From NCBI RefSeq assembly GCF_003255815.1, contig NC_037670.1, positions 57,360,724 to 57,424,723 on the forward strand: a stretch of DNA of 64,000 nt, given 5' to 3'. The notes below the pieces were generated by a model. It saw only the letters and a program-made list of their open reading frames with translations. It made no database searches and was not told the DNA's origin. The DNA comes from Theropithecus gelada. Taxonomy: Eukaryota; Chordata; Mammalia; Primates; Cercopithecidae. Made by a program: the position numbers and the translations under genes. Shown one piece after another: positions 33,931 to 46,382 of this stretch (positions within the stretch are counted from its first letter, which is position 1; each line of letters opens with the position of its first letter).

Positions 33931-35323
33931 TTGAAAAAGACAACATTACAAAACTGACTCAGGAATAAAAAACTGAATAGCTCTCTAACAGTTAAATAAA
34001 ATCTATAATTAAGAATGTTCAAACTAAGAAAACTCTAAGCCTACAGGTTTCCCAGTTGGTTAATTTTATCAAACATTTAAGAAAAAATTAACACCAGTAT
34101 TTTAAAAATTATTTCAGAAAAAAGAAAAAATAATAGTTTTTTATTTTTATATGAGGATAGTATAATTTTCAATACTGCATCTTACCAGGACTACAAAAAA
34201 TTATATATTTATCTATCTCATAAACATAATATTAGTATATGAATTCAGTGATATATAAAAAATCATCATATCAAGGCCAAGTTGGATTCATTATATGAAT
34301 AAGATTAGTTTTAAATTTGACATCTTATTACAGTAAAAGGAGAAAAGAGGAAAAATATCAACTCACATTTATTATTTATGAATAAGTACTTATCCAATTA
34401 CGAATAGAAAGGAATGCCCTTAATCTGATCAAAGATACCTACAGAAAACAAACAAAAAACTAAATACATAATGAAATATTGAAACATTTTGGCATTCAAA
34501 ATAAATAATACCCACTATTACCATTTCAACATTGTACCAGATTTACTAGCCAGGTAAGAAAGACTAAAGAAATAAAAAAAGGAAAAATGTAAGTATTAGA
34601 ATATTTGCAGACAGACACTTACTATCATTGTATTGCCTCTTGGTCAAAGCTGATCTAGGAGGCATATCATTTTTAACATTGTATATGAATATAGAGAGAG
34701 AACACATATATGTATATAATTTATTTAACACCCTATTATATGTATAGACATGCACACATATATGTCTATATACATACATATACACGACCTTAACCATTAT
34801 ATTATATTAAATTTTGTGATTTGTACCTTTTTTCAATATGAAGCAGTCTATTTATCATAAATACTGTTTCCACTTGGAATTTGGAGTATGATTTGGAATG
34901 TGTATGGGAGCGAGAGGGAAAAACAGGGGGTAGAGAAATTCTGAGTCCCTCTCTGTTTTGTGTGATCATTTAACCCAGTTTCACTGAGATTTTATTTATC
35001 TGTTGCAGTTTTTACATGTTTATCATCTTTATTATTTCCTTTTAATTAATTGTCCTTATGTTTTCTTGAGCGATAACCTTTCCTTTATCCTAAATTTTGT
35101 TAAAATAATCTGGATTTTAAAATTATGAAATCTTCTAATTATTTGCATTGTTACAGAATTGAATTTTTATCAATTAATTACTCATCAATGAGTAATTTAT
35201 GAGCCTTTCTTATTAGTCTTTTTTGCTTACCATTTGCTATGATTCTTTTATTTTTGAATCCCTTATTCTGATTCATATCGTTTGTTTTCCCTTTTGGATG
35301 GAATACTTTCTCAAATAATGTTT
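33931..35323. other. Unassigned AT-rich sequence
   Basis: Contains a TA/CA-rich low-complexity patch at 34690-34787 (ACACATATATG, CACACATATATGTC). The 77-codon minus frame at 34564-34797 crosses that patch and is not credited. Nothing else recognised. Confidence 0.5.
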
Positions 35324-35324
35324 N

Positions 35325-35473
35325 CTACTCGGGAGGCTGAGGTAGGAGAATCGCTTGAACCTGGGAGGCAGAGGTTGCAGTAAGCCTTGAGCCGAGATCT
35401 CGCCACTGCACTCCAACCCCAGCAAAAGAGTGAGACTCTGTCTCAAAACAAAAACAAAAACAAAAACAAACAA
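35325..35473 (+). mobile_element. Alu right half beginning directly after a single N
   Basis: Starts at CTACTCGGGAGGCTGAGG in the right monomer and ends in a CAAAAACAAAAACAAAAAC-type tail. The base before it, 35324, is N, and the left monomer is absent. Confidence 0.93.
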
Positions 35474-36063
35474 CTTGTTAGGTGTTGCTTTAAATCTTGG
35501 AATTGACATCATATCAAGATATGTTTGATTCCAATTGTATCTTCTATCAATTGCTACCTTTGCCTGACATTAACATAGTCATTTAAATTTGAAAAATCAG
35601 CACCTATTTTCTCACAATAAACCTTTTGTTTTCATTTTCTTATGCTTTCATCATAGTTTCTATTTTTTTTTTAGTTTGTATTTTATACCTATTGCACTTT
35701 CTATTTTTATCGTCTCTGTCATAATTTCCAACCTTAAAATTTTTACTCTACATTCAAAATAAATTATTCGGATTGATTTTCTAATAAATTAATGCACTTT
35801 TTAGCAGTGATTCACCTGCGATCCAATGGCTTTATAGAGTTAGCTATTAAAGGCGTGCTTTTACTTATGTTCAACAACTTTATTTTGATCTGATTGTTGT
35901 CTTTTCCTAGCAGCGTGTTTTTACTAACATATGCATATAATATTCTCTCAAATCTAATTGAAGCTTGGAAGTAAAATTATCTTTTGTTTTCGGCATTTAC
36001 TATGAGATGATAAAGTTTATTTGATCTAAATGCTCAATTTAGTTTCTAAAGTATTAGTTCTCT

Positions 36064-36115
<52 letters not shown>

Positions 36116-36905
36116 GTTGCTCTCCATCTCTCTTTCTTTCTTCCTCTCTCTCTTATGCATCAATAGATCTGATCTGGTCCATACTGATACAGTGTGAAGT
36201 GTGACTTTTATTACCTATCATTCCTATTACTCTTGCTGGAATATCTGGGCTGGTTTCACACAGGGAGTGGTGAGTAAATCAGAATGGGTTCAAATGTAGG
36301 ATTCCCTTCAGAGTGCCTAAGCTGGAAATCAAACTATCAGAAAAGCACAGTTCAAACAAGGTGGAGACACTCTGGTTGGTAGGCAATTACCTGCATTTTA
36401 CTGAACACATGATTTGTGCCAATTGTGGAATTGCCTATTACTCAATTTGTTCAGCATTCATCTCCACCACATATTCCAGGGTTTTCTGAAGTTTTCTGAG
36501 ACTTAACTGCTCAGCACTCTTTCATCAAAGTTTTTCTTCAGTTAATGGCATTCTAGGGGAAATAATGGGGTTAAACTTACGAGTTCAAAGAGTCATTCTG
36601 AAACCAGAAAAATAATAAACATAAGTCTAATGAATTGTCTCACATAATGTTTAGGAGAGCAAAGGATCTGTGATAACGAAATATATTGCCTGACTTAAAT
36701 TCCTAAGAACTGTTTATTTGGTGTCCTGTAAATATAGTACATGGAAAACTGCGCAGAACAAGCTTATTTTTCCCCTCTAAAAATGTATTGTTATGGTTAA
36801 GTTAAAATTGCAATTACTCACAATAATTTCAACCATTTTCAAAACAAAATATAGTTAGTTTAGCCTGTTAAAAAAAAAAAAACAAAAAACAAAAAAAACA
36901 AAATA
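35474..36905. other. Unassigned sequence with A-rich end
   Basis: Nothing recognised apart from the TC tract listed separately and the A-rich stretch 36869-36903 that abuts the AluY. Confidence 0.5.
36069..36155. repeat. (TC)n polypyrimidine microsatellite
   Basis: A near-perfect TC repeat at 36069-36115 with one TTT interruption, followed by a degraded pyrimidine tail to about 36155. Confidence 0.95.
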
Positions 36906-37199
36906 GGCCGGGCGCGGTAGCTCAAGCCTGTAATCCCAGCACTTTGGGAGGCCGAGATGGGCGGATCACGAGGTCAGGAGATCGAGACCATCCTGGCTAA
37001 CATGATGAAACCCCGTCTCTACTAAAAAATACAAAAAACTAGCCGGGCGTGGTGGCGGGCGCCTGTAGTCCCAGCTACTCGGGAGGCTGAGGCAGGAGAA
37101 TGGCGTAAACCCGGGAGGCGGAGCTTGCAGTGAGCTGAGATCCGGCCACTGCACTCCAGCCCGGGCGACAGAGCGAGACTCCGTCTCAAAACAAAAAAC
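36906..37199 (+). mobile_element. Young AluY with Old World monkey-type bases
   Basis: Almost consensus AluY: GGCCGGGCGCGGTAGCTCA start, GGATCACGAGGTCAGGAGAT, GGCGGAGCTTGCAGTGAGC and a CAAAACAAAAAACG tail. Most CpGs are intact, which indicates a recent insertion. The right arm reads GAGATCCGGCCACTGCACTC and CAGCCCGGGCGACAG. I associate the CCGG form with cercopithecoid AluY lineages. Confidence 0.95.
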
Positions 37200-39012
37200 G
37201 TAAAAAGATTATATCAAAATTAAGCATGCCGGAGAAACAGAAGGATTTATAAATGCAGTTTATGCTCTGAAATGAATGGGAGACCAGAGACCTGACTTTA
37301 TTATAACTGCCAGCCAGTGGTTACTATTGTACTATCGTAATAGAGACAGAGAGATCCAGATTAAGAAAAATACATATTTGCATCTAGACCATATCAACAT
37401 ATGTTCGGTATTTCAAAGGAAAGATGTTCATGTACAGCATTTCCTACCATGTTCTGTTTGCACACTAAGAAGGAAAAATTGGAAGAATTCTGCATATCAA
37501 GAAAATGACATTAGTAACCAGTTTACACAAGTATTTCCTATTATTTTCAGACAGCTGTTCTAAATAAAAGTGCCAGGTAAGAGGTTATGGAAAACATGTC
37601 ACTGAAGCCTGAAAGTCCACTTGGGGTTGGATTCAAGTTAAAAGAGTCTCAGCAAAGACCCAAGTATAGAGATATGCTGAGAGTTCCCATTCTAGAGTAT
37701 CCATATTAACTATCAGTTCTTCGTTACCACATTCTAGAGACCTCCGCGGATGTTTGTACTTAGGTCATTAGTAGAAAAGAAAAATGAGGTGAATTCGTAG
37801 AGAGAATTTGCTCATCTATATTATACCTATCAGTGAAATGTTAATCTTTATATATTTCGCATGTATTATGGAATAGTAATTTCCTATTTAGTATTACATA
37901 TGCCATATCAAGTAACTGCATAGAATTGAAAAATGGACCTGTATATTATCAATTTCCTTAGCGCAAAATCAGCAGCATTTCTCATACATGAACACATTTT
38001 CAAAGGTATATATGTGAATCAATAAAAGTAAATTTCTCAAGAACTTTTACATGATTATTAATTTTTATATATTGATACTCAACATATGATAGCATCGTAT
38101 GTAAAGAGATAAAATATTCTTTTTTTCCCAAAGATGTTCTTATTCTTAAATAATTTAAGAGCTGCTGCCAGAGAGAATGAGACTGTCCTGTGACCTCAGC
38201 TATCATTCCCCCAGGGGAATCGTTTATCAGATGATCGTAAAGGCACTTCTCATGCCAAATCGTATTTCTGTGCAATCACATTCTATAAAGCATAATTTGA
38301 AAGAAAAAAACACTTCAGGATTTGGGCAAATGTATCAGAGATATAGAGGGTAGAAGTTTCCTGGTAGTTAAACCTCATTGACCAACTCAAATAAAACCAT
38401 TTCGATTTCATCTCTCAGAAAGTGTCCTTGACAGTATTTCATAACAAATGTTTCAATTGAGAATTTTAAAGTCCATCTTTTGTGATTCTATAATCTACTT
38501 TATTTCTCTAAACTTTGTTTGTACTTTTCACCATTTACTCATTTCCCTATATGTGTTTTCCTTTTAACTACCAACCATCTTTTCCTCAAACTGAATTATC
38601 ATTTATAATTTGGATCCTGCTTTCAACTTCTTATCTAAGCAAAATGTCGTATAATTACCAGTAGAACATGTCCATGTTAGCCTTTTTTAGTCAAAGATTT
38701 TCATGCCTGTTTCGAAACAGTGGTGGCCTAGGCTTGCACAACATACTTTGTTTGTTGTTCATGCTGTTGGAATGACAATCATTTCCCTGTCTGAGTGATA
38801 GTCTATGAAGGCACATAGAGCAGAGAGTCAGTTTTCGTTACTTGCTTTTTCAATTGTTGTAACTATGAGTAATACATGTCATCTTTTGTCCAGAATACAT
38901 TTTATGTTAACAATTGACTTGCAAACTTTATATATATAAATATCAATATACATAAATGTATAAAATATATATTTCACAGTATATATCTACATATACACAA
39001 ATATATAGGTAC

Positions 39013-39052
<40 letters not shown>

Positions 39053-41754
39053 CTATGTTTTTCAGAGTGCTGAGCCAAAAAAGTAAGAATGCTTTAAATA
39101 TACCATTCAACAAATTAATGAATAGCTAATGGATTAAAACACACCACGAGGGAAATACCTGGACCTCATCTAGTTTGGACCCCTAAACTAATGATAACTT
39201 TTACTAACTTAGTCTCTGACCAAACATCAGTGTGCACCTCTAGCAGTCTACAGAGGATTCATGGACTAAAGACTAATGAATAAAGGTGAAATCTTACATT
39301 AAATTTTCTAAGGCAACCCCTACAGCTATTTTACCTCTCAGTTAATACAAGAATACCGGCCCCATCGGTTGCCAACTTTTCAGCTGTTTGCTCTTCTTGT
39401 GGATCACCTGCTTGTATTGTGAAATCTCACATTTTGTGTTTCATAGGCTGTATATTTTATTTGACCACCATTTAAAAAGAAATCTTTTCATTTCCACAAT
39501 CACGGTCATGTTTCAATAAGCAGCAGGCTACAGTCTCACAATCTGCATCCAGGAAATATCTTTTAGTATTAACTTCCTTCCAATTAAAACATTGCTCTGA
39601 TGAGCTGCCCAGTGGAACAAAGTTGCATTCCCTAACAGTCTTTAGCCCCACCCAGCTGATCTCTTGCATACAGAAATGTGAGAACTTCTAGTACCAACTT
39701 ACTAAAAGCATCTCTCGCAGCCTTGCCTATGTCTTCACTTAGCCCATTTCACTTTTCATTGCAGCCTCTCTGAGATGGGATGAGTGCTGCTGTGGTTTAA
39801 AGGCAAAATATATCTTCAAGAAAAACGACTCTAAAATTCATCCATCCTATTGAAGTTAATTGTCTAGGAAAGGCATTAACACAGAAAACTTCTTAGAGTC
39901 AGCTCTGCGTGTTTTATTTCCTTTGGATTTCCAAGTGAAAATAGTTACAGGAAAGCCTATTGTTATGACTGATTAGAATACTGTGATTTTATCCTATCCC
40001 TTAATTTTAAAGAATTCAATAGTGTGAACTTTGCTTTACATAATTATTTGGGAATTTTGCAATGTCAGTTTTAAAATTTGAACTGGATAATTTTTCTCCT
40101 GAAGGCTTCAGACATGAGCATGCTTCCAACTCAGGTTTTGCTTTACCCTGTTTGACTGAACTCTCTGGTGATTCTAGTCAACTGGAACTTCAGCACTCCA
40201 GTTCTGTCCCGACTGGTAAGCTAACCTTCAGATTGATATGTATGAGTATCTTAACTTATGTTTGTACTTCTTTAATATCTGATGTGTAATAAATAAATGT
40301 TGATGTCATCCATTTTCTGGTGGTATAGCTGATGCCAATTTTAGTTTCTTCAGTTATTTTTTTTTCCCAAAATGTATAAATAGACTTTTGAAGTAAAAAA
40401 TAGAGCGCTGAAGTTTTTGTGCATAGAATTAAATGTCAGAAAACAAAGTCAGTAAACTCAGAAAAATATTAATGGTGTAATAGACTTTGTTCCTCTGAAT
40501 GCTCAGGACTATCAAGGCTTAGTTTTGTTTGGCATGACTGGTGAAATCAGGAATCTTAACCATAAACTGCAAAGAAAACACTTGCCATTTTAATTCATCT
40601 CTTTTATCTCTTATTCCTAAGCAGAATTATATAAAGGGTAATATATTATTTATGTTCTCATTAAGAACAAGAGAATATTCCTTTTAGTTATTTTATGATC
40701 TGACTTAGATTCTATATGAGCTGACAGTGTTAATAGAATTAAATGTGAAGAATAATTTTAAACCTTTGAGTGTTACTTACTTAGACTCAGTTTTTGTTCT
40801 TGCTCTGCAGGTCTGAGGGAAAAATACTATATACTAATAGTTTGCATTCACCAAAAAATTCTGAGGGTTTGGTTTATAATGAACAGCTCTTATATGTCAA
40901 TAGTGAATTAATTGTGCTTTGTAGAAAATTTGCATGATAGATATTTTAAATGTTGTACTAAAGTAAAACTGCTATAATTTATCTTTCCTCATAAAAGAAG
41001 GCGTTGTAATGGGAATGTAAAAGTTAAGCAAAGCTATTAAAACTCTGGATATTGTTGGACACTGATCTCTGTCACATGAAAAATCTTGTGGAAATAATAA
41101 ATTCCATTATACAACAAGAGGATTCTTCTAAGAATTTTGGCAAACTTCCTTATTATATAACCCCCAGTCAATCTCTGATTTATTGCTCATAGATTATCAT
41201 GTATTATATGAGTTGTTTTACAGTATAAGAGTTCTATAAACAAGAGATAAGACATTCTTTTATAAATTTTCTTTCAACTATAAGAAAAAATCTCCATGCT
41301 GTTATTTTGTCTTCTACAGTTGAGACTTCCTAGATATTGAACCTACAATTTCACAGAAGTGGGAAATTAATTTTTTACAGATATACATAACTTTTTACAG
41401 TAGACTTGGTTAGAAAAATAGTTTAATAAAAAAAGAATTGATAGTTTAAATATTCATGCCTTTTTCACCATTTTTTTGTCTTCTAGTCATTTCTGTCAGA
41501 GTTAGCACATCCATTCCATTAGATTCAACTATTGTCTCTATGCAGTTGGCCAACACATCCATAGTACAGGTATAATGTCGTTTCCAGAGATGCATACTAT
41601 AAACAGCCTAGAAGCTACTTCCACCGTGTTATTCTGGCTATGCCTCAAACTCAGCACATCTCAGTTGAAATCCCTCAAAATGCTTCCTCTTCTTGCTTCC
41701 ATAATTTTTTTATGACTCTTAAGTTATCTCAATATTCCTTAACATTTATTGTAC
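37200..41754. other. Long unassigned stretch, 4.5 kb
   Basis: The longest part without a recognised repeat apart from the GT tract at 39013 and AT-rich low complexity at 38930-39010. Frames of 95 codons (37276-37563), 91 codons (38000-38275, minus) and 75 codons (40062-40289) have no recognised domain. A quiet stretch like this is the best place to look for conserved non-coding sequence. Confidence 0.5.
39013..39052. repeat. (GT)n microsatellite with ATGT end
   Basis: Fourteen GT units followed by three ATGT units, in an AT-rich low-complexity neighbourhood. Confidence 0.95.
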
Positions 41755-41987
41755 CGGCTCACCGCAACCTCTGCCTCCTGGGTTCAAGCGATTCTCCTGC
41801 CTCAGCCTCCAGAGTAGCTGGGATTACAGGCATGCACAGCCACGCCCAGTTAATTTTTGTATTTTTACTAGAGATGGGGTTTCTCTGTGTTGGGCAGGCT
41901 GGTCTCAAACTCCTGACCTCAGGTGATCCGCCCGCTTCAGCCTCCCAAAGTGCTGGGATTACAGGCGTGAGCCACCGCACCCAGCCC
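41755..41987 (-). mobile_element. AluS-like SINE, 3'-truncated
   Basis: Antisense Alu starting at CGGCTCACCGCAACCTC and ending at CACCGCACCCAGCC; the part that would carry the tail and the end of the right monomer is absent. The 121-codon plus frame over it is an Alu translation. Confidence 0.95.
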
Positions 41988-42429
41988 AATTTTGCCTATC
42001 TTTAGATGATCAATAAACTATCTATATTGTGCATGTTTGTATCTTACTTCCACATTCTCATGTTTCAGCTTTAATTTGGATTGCCCTTTCTTTTTCCTAC
42101 TCTATAATTTGAGATCTCAAAAGCTAAATATACTTGTTTATGGTCTCTGAAAATTCTATTCAGAAAGTTCTTGCTTCAGTATGAGCAGAAAATATAAAGC
42201 TATAATGACAATCTGATATTTGATATTCTCATTTTTTATAATTTGTAAATAAATGCAAAAGTCTATGTCATTTATTTTTGTACTTTTCTGAGCTACATAT
42301 AATATTTGAATACTGGTTGGGACAGAAGTAGAAGTTGCCTACCTAGGAATGCAATCTATCAGGTAATTCAGGATTCCCATCTAAATTAAAATTTTTATTG
42401 TGTAAACTTTGCAGCAGAGAAGTAATTAC
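41988..42429. other. Unassigned sequence
   Basis: Nothing recognised. Confidence 0.5.
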
Positions 42430-42640
42430 CTGGACTCTAGAGTCATACTAGTATTCACAGTTTGCTCTGCTACTAATTGCATGACTTCAGAAAGTTAAAT
42501 GAATCACTCTGTGTTTCTGATTCCTTATATATATGAAGGGTGTAAAAATCCCTACTTATGGAGTATTTAAGAACATTAAATGATATAATGTCAAAAACCA
42601 TTTAGCACAATGTCTGCAACTAATAGCTAGCATATGCTAA
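42430..42640 (+). mobile_element. MIR SINE
   Basis: 'GGACTCTAGAGTCATACTAG', 'TTTGCTCTGCTACTAATTGC', 'TGACTTCAGAAAGTTAAATG' and 'AGCACAATGTCTGCAAC' give a good sense MIR over its full length. Confidence 0.85.
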
Positions 42641-42867
42641 CTGTCATTCAAAATACACTCTGGAGGTGAGATTACTTCTTATAATGGTTTTCCAGAAGGT
42701 GATGATTCACCATGTGCTGGGGCTCACAATTTATATGAGGCAAATTGCAAAATCCTATGTATTACAAACTGAGCTTCTCAAACTGATACACAGTTATCCC
42801 CAGGAATGTTTGACAGTGTGTATTATAGATATGGTAGGAAGTGAAACAAATGTCACAATTCTTTTTC

Positions 42868-43470
42868 TAATTTTTTTAATTTTTCATCTTTGTGGGTACA
42901 TAGTATGGTGGGTGTGTGTGTGTGTGTGTGTGTGTATTATTTATTTATTCATTATTTCTTATTTGAAATGGAGTTTTGCTCTTGTTGCCCAGGCTGGAGT
43001 GCAGTGGCATGATCTCAGCTCACTGCAATCTCCACCTCCCGGGTCCAAGCAATTCTCCTGCCTCAGCCTCCCGAGTAGCTGGGATTACAGGCATGGGCTA
43101 CCATGCTGGGCTAATTTTGTATTTTAGTAGAAATGAGGTTTCTCCATGTTCATCAGGCTCATGCCACCACACATGGCTAATTTTTTGTATTTTTAGTAGA
43201 GACAGGATTTTGCCATGTTGATCAAGCTAGTCTCAAACTCCTGACTTCAGGTGATCCACTCAACTTTGCCTCCCAAAGTGCTGGGATTACAGGTGTGAGC
43301 CACCGTGTCCCACCACATATATATATTTGTGGGGGTACATGACAGATTTAGATACAGGCATACAATGCATAACAATCACATCATAGTAAAGACAGTATCT
43401 CTCACCTCAAGCATTTATTCTTTCTTTGTGTTACAAACATTTCCATTACATTCTGATAAAATGTCAGACT
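42868..43470 (-). mobile_element. L1MA/L1PB-type 3' end, split by an Alu
   Basis: Plus strand 'TAATTTTTCATCTTTGTGGG' to about 42935 and, after the Alu, 'TTTGTGGGGGTACATGACAG', 'ATACAGGCATACAATGC', 'CTCACCTCAAGCATTTATTC' and 'TTACAAACATTTCCATTACA' are the antisense L1 3' end. A (TG)n run at 42909-42934 lies at the join. Confidence 0.8.
42936..43313 (-). mobile_element. Alu with an internal tandem duplication
   Basis: Antisense Alu of about 375 bases instead of about 300. The segment around GCTAATTTTGTATTTTAGTAG (43110-43130) is followed by a second copy, CATGCCACCACACATGGCTA then ATTTTTTGTATTTTTAGTAG (43159-43200). About 68 bases of the left arm are therefore present twice. Confidence 0.92.
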
Positions 43471-45811
43471 GCAAAGAAGGACTCCTTTTGACCTATAGAT
43501 GTCTGTGGGCATTCCTGTTTTTCTACCAATAGAAGTATTTCTAAAAGAATGTATGTGAGGCACTGGAAAAAACAGAAAGGTGTTGGCTGCAGGAAGACCT
43601 TGGTGTCTGTTGGCTGCTTGGGTGTTGACGCCTGATGATGACAGTGGCATCTCCATAGTCTTAATGAGGTCAGTAATTTGTCTTGAATTCAGTGTGTCTG
43701 TGTTAGCTTTAAGTATTAGCAACATGTAACAGTGTTCTGAAGATATCAGGAGTCCTTGTAAAGTGGTTGGAAATTTTACTTTACTTCAGTGGAAATTGGA
43801 AAAGGAAAATGAGGTTATGTATGTACCAGAAATTAAATTTCTCTATTTTGTTCCCACTCTGGACAAAAAGAAGCCAGAAAAAAAAGACTTCCTGCTTTTA
43901 TCATTAAGAGTTAATGTAGCCTTTAGAAATGAGATGCCTTCTTTGAATTATGAATAATGCATTAAAGAGGAAACAGAGAGAGGAACAATCATGCATTATC
44001 TAGACCAAAGTGACTAAGTTGTAGATGGGCAGAGCTAGATTTATAAGCTTCTTTTATAGGGAACAAGTGAGGCCAAAAGAGTATGAATGGCTTGTTTCAG
44101 GTCACTCAGATAATTAGATATAAAGGTCAGCCTATAATTCTCTGTATCCTGAATTGTTATACCCTTATATGTCTTCCTTACTCCCAAGGGTCATCATTAC
44201 ATAAGATATGACTTGGACTTTGACATAGAACAACTATGAATGTAGCACAGACACAGGAGACTTTAGAACTTGTGCAAGTTATTTAAAACTTCTCTGTCTA
44301 TTCTCAGTGAGACACCTACTTTGTAGAGTTGACTGTAGGATTAAAAAATGTGTGAAAAATGCCTTGTGCAGGGAAGGGGCCTAGAATATACATTTAATGG
44401 GTGAGATTATGCCCCATTTCTTTTTTTCCATTGTTCTGCCTATTTATCTTACTCTCTTGTGACTTCTCAACCTCCAAATTCCTGGGCCATTCATATCAAT
44501 TGCTATAAGGACAAGAGATATATATATTGAATCTGAAAACCAAAAAAAGCCCAACAAATACTCATATTACCCTGAGTTTCCAAGTTAATTCTGCAACTAC
44601 ATGACTTTTAGACCAAACAAATGCTCTTGAGAGTGAATTGCATAAATTGCAAAAAAATGCAAAGATCTGGGAGTCAGTCTAACCATCTTTAGTAATATAA
44701 GAATCCCCATCTCATCATTTCTTTGTTTATTTTCCTCTAACATTAAATAAATTATATTTTTCTTCTATTTGTTCTGAAGATGTTTTCTTCAGAATTTTTA
44801 TCTGATTCCATAGTGGATGAGCACAACTCAGCATTTTATAGTTCTTCTTTTCCACTGAATAATTGACTCTAGCTAGTGAAATTTCAGAATTCATGCTCCA
44901 TTTTCAAGGCCAACATGAAGACATGTCTCAAAGCAAAAGCATTTACAGAAGTATTAATTCTACAGTAGAGCCAAGGAGTGGGTTTTGGAAATCATGGCTT
45001 CCACAAACAAATACTACATATCTTACAATTTATCATGAACACAAGGATGACCACAGAGAGCTTGGACTTTCTTTTTTATCTTATTTTGCTTTGAAAATCA
45101 AATAAAACGTTTCTTAAAAATTTCCTCATATCCTTTTATAGGTATTCTTCATAAGATTCATTAAAACAAAGTAGAGCTTTATTAACTTCATAAAATACAT
45201 ACACAGTCACAGAGATTTGAATTGAAATAGGCAATTTTATCACCAAAAAAGGTGAGCAGAATAAGAATTAGTGAAAGTTCCAGTGTATAAAATGTTCACT
45301 ACTTGTCAGTCAACAGTATAATATAGGACCTACCAAAATGTAAGACATTGTACAAACATAGAAATTCATTAAGAGAAGAATAAACCATGGCCCCTGCTTT
45401 TAGTTAATATTAGAGAAGACATTCACTCATCACATTAGTACTTACAGAGTAGCCATATATGTTATGTGCTTTGACACACACACATACACACACGCATAAC
45501 AGTGTATATGTGTAAGCAAACTGCCTAAACTGGTAACAACACTATTATTCCTGGAATCACTGGCATACCCTGGCTCCTCCTCATCCATGGGTGTCCAGCA
45601 ATAATTAAGAGTCATTCTTTCAGCCTTATCTTCATACTCTCATCTCACCCTGTAGAAGTCAGTATCAGGATCTTATGTGGTAGATGGTTACAAAGAAGGA
45701 GAAGGTAACAGAGAACAACAACAACAAAAAAGATCCTGCATGAGGAAGGTTCACAATACAGACAACACTGTCTGTATTGAATGAAATTAAACTATGTGGG
45801 TAGTTTAATAT
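43471..45811. other. Unassigned sequence with two MIR relics
   Basis: A sense MIR is likely at 44240-44405 (GTGCAAGTTATTTAAAACTTC, GACTGTAGGATTAAAAAATG) and an antisense one at 44060-44165 (GGCTTGTTTCAGGTCACTC). A 107-codon minus frame at 43402-43725 and an 80-codon frame at 44863-45105 have no recognised domain. CA-rich low complexity lies at 45475-45500. Confidence 0.45.
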
Positions 45812-46128
45812 CGTTTTTTTGTTTGTTGTCTGTTTTTGTTTTAGATGGAGTCTCGCTCTGTCACCCAGGCTGGAGTGCAGTGGCACAATCTTGGCTCACT
45901 GCAACTTCCACCTCCCAGGTTCAAGCGATTCTCCTGCCTTGGCTTCCTGAGTAGCTGGGACTACAGGTGCGTGCCACCACGCCTGGCTGGTTTTTTTCTT
46001 TTATATTTTTAATAGAGACGGGGTTTCACCATTTTAGCCAGGATGGTCTCCATCTCCTGACCTTGTGATCCTCCCGCCTCAGCCTCCCAAAGTGCTGGGA
46101 TTAAAGGTGTGAGCCACCACACCCTGCC
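45812..46128 (-). mobile_element. AluS-like SINE, full length
   Basis: Antisense Alu with a T/G-rich tail at 45812-45842 and the 5' end at CACCACACCCTGCC. The likely target duplication is TAGTTTAAT at 45801-45809 and 46134-46142. Confidence 0.95.
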
Positions 46129-46310
46129 TAATATAGTTTAATTTCAGACTTTCATCTCCTAAAACATAAGCTTTAGAAGTCTCTTCCAGGGTTTACTCCA
46201 TGGTCGTAAGTCTTATTACCTCTTTATGCTTGTCACCTTCCCCTACTGCTTCTTTCTAATGAACGCTATCCTGAGCTCTGCCTTGGCCACTGTTTTAATC
46301 CTCATCCACA

Positions 46311-46382
46311 TTAGGCTTCTTTTCCCTAATGAATATAACATTTTTCTTAGGCTTCTTTTCCCTAATGAATATAACATTTTTC
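46311..46382. repeat. Exact 36-bp tandem duplication
   Basis: Positions 46311-46346 and 46347-46382 are identical (each begins TTAGGCTTCTTTTCCCTAAT and ends AACATTTTTC). It lies in otherwise unremarkable sequence. Confidence 0.97.

Noticed and set aside
39013..39052. CRISPR-like or satellite array among the tandem repeats
   Set aside because: These are simple dinucleotide microsatellites; there are no spacers and the genome is eukaryotic.
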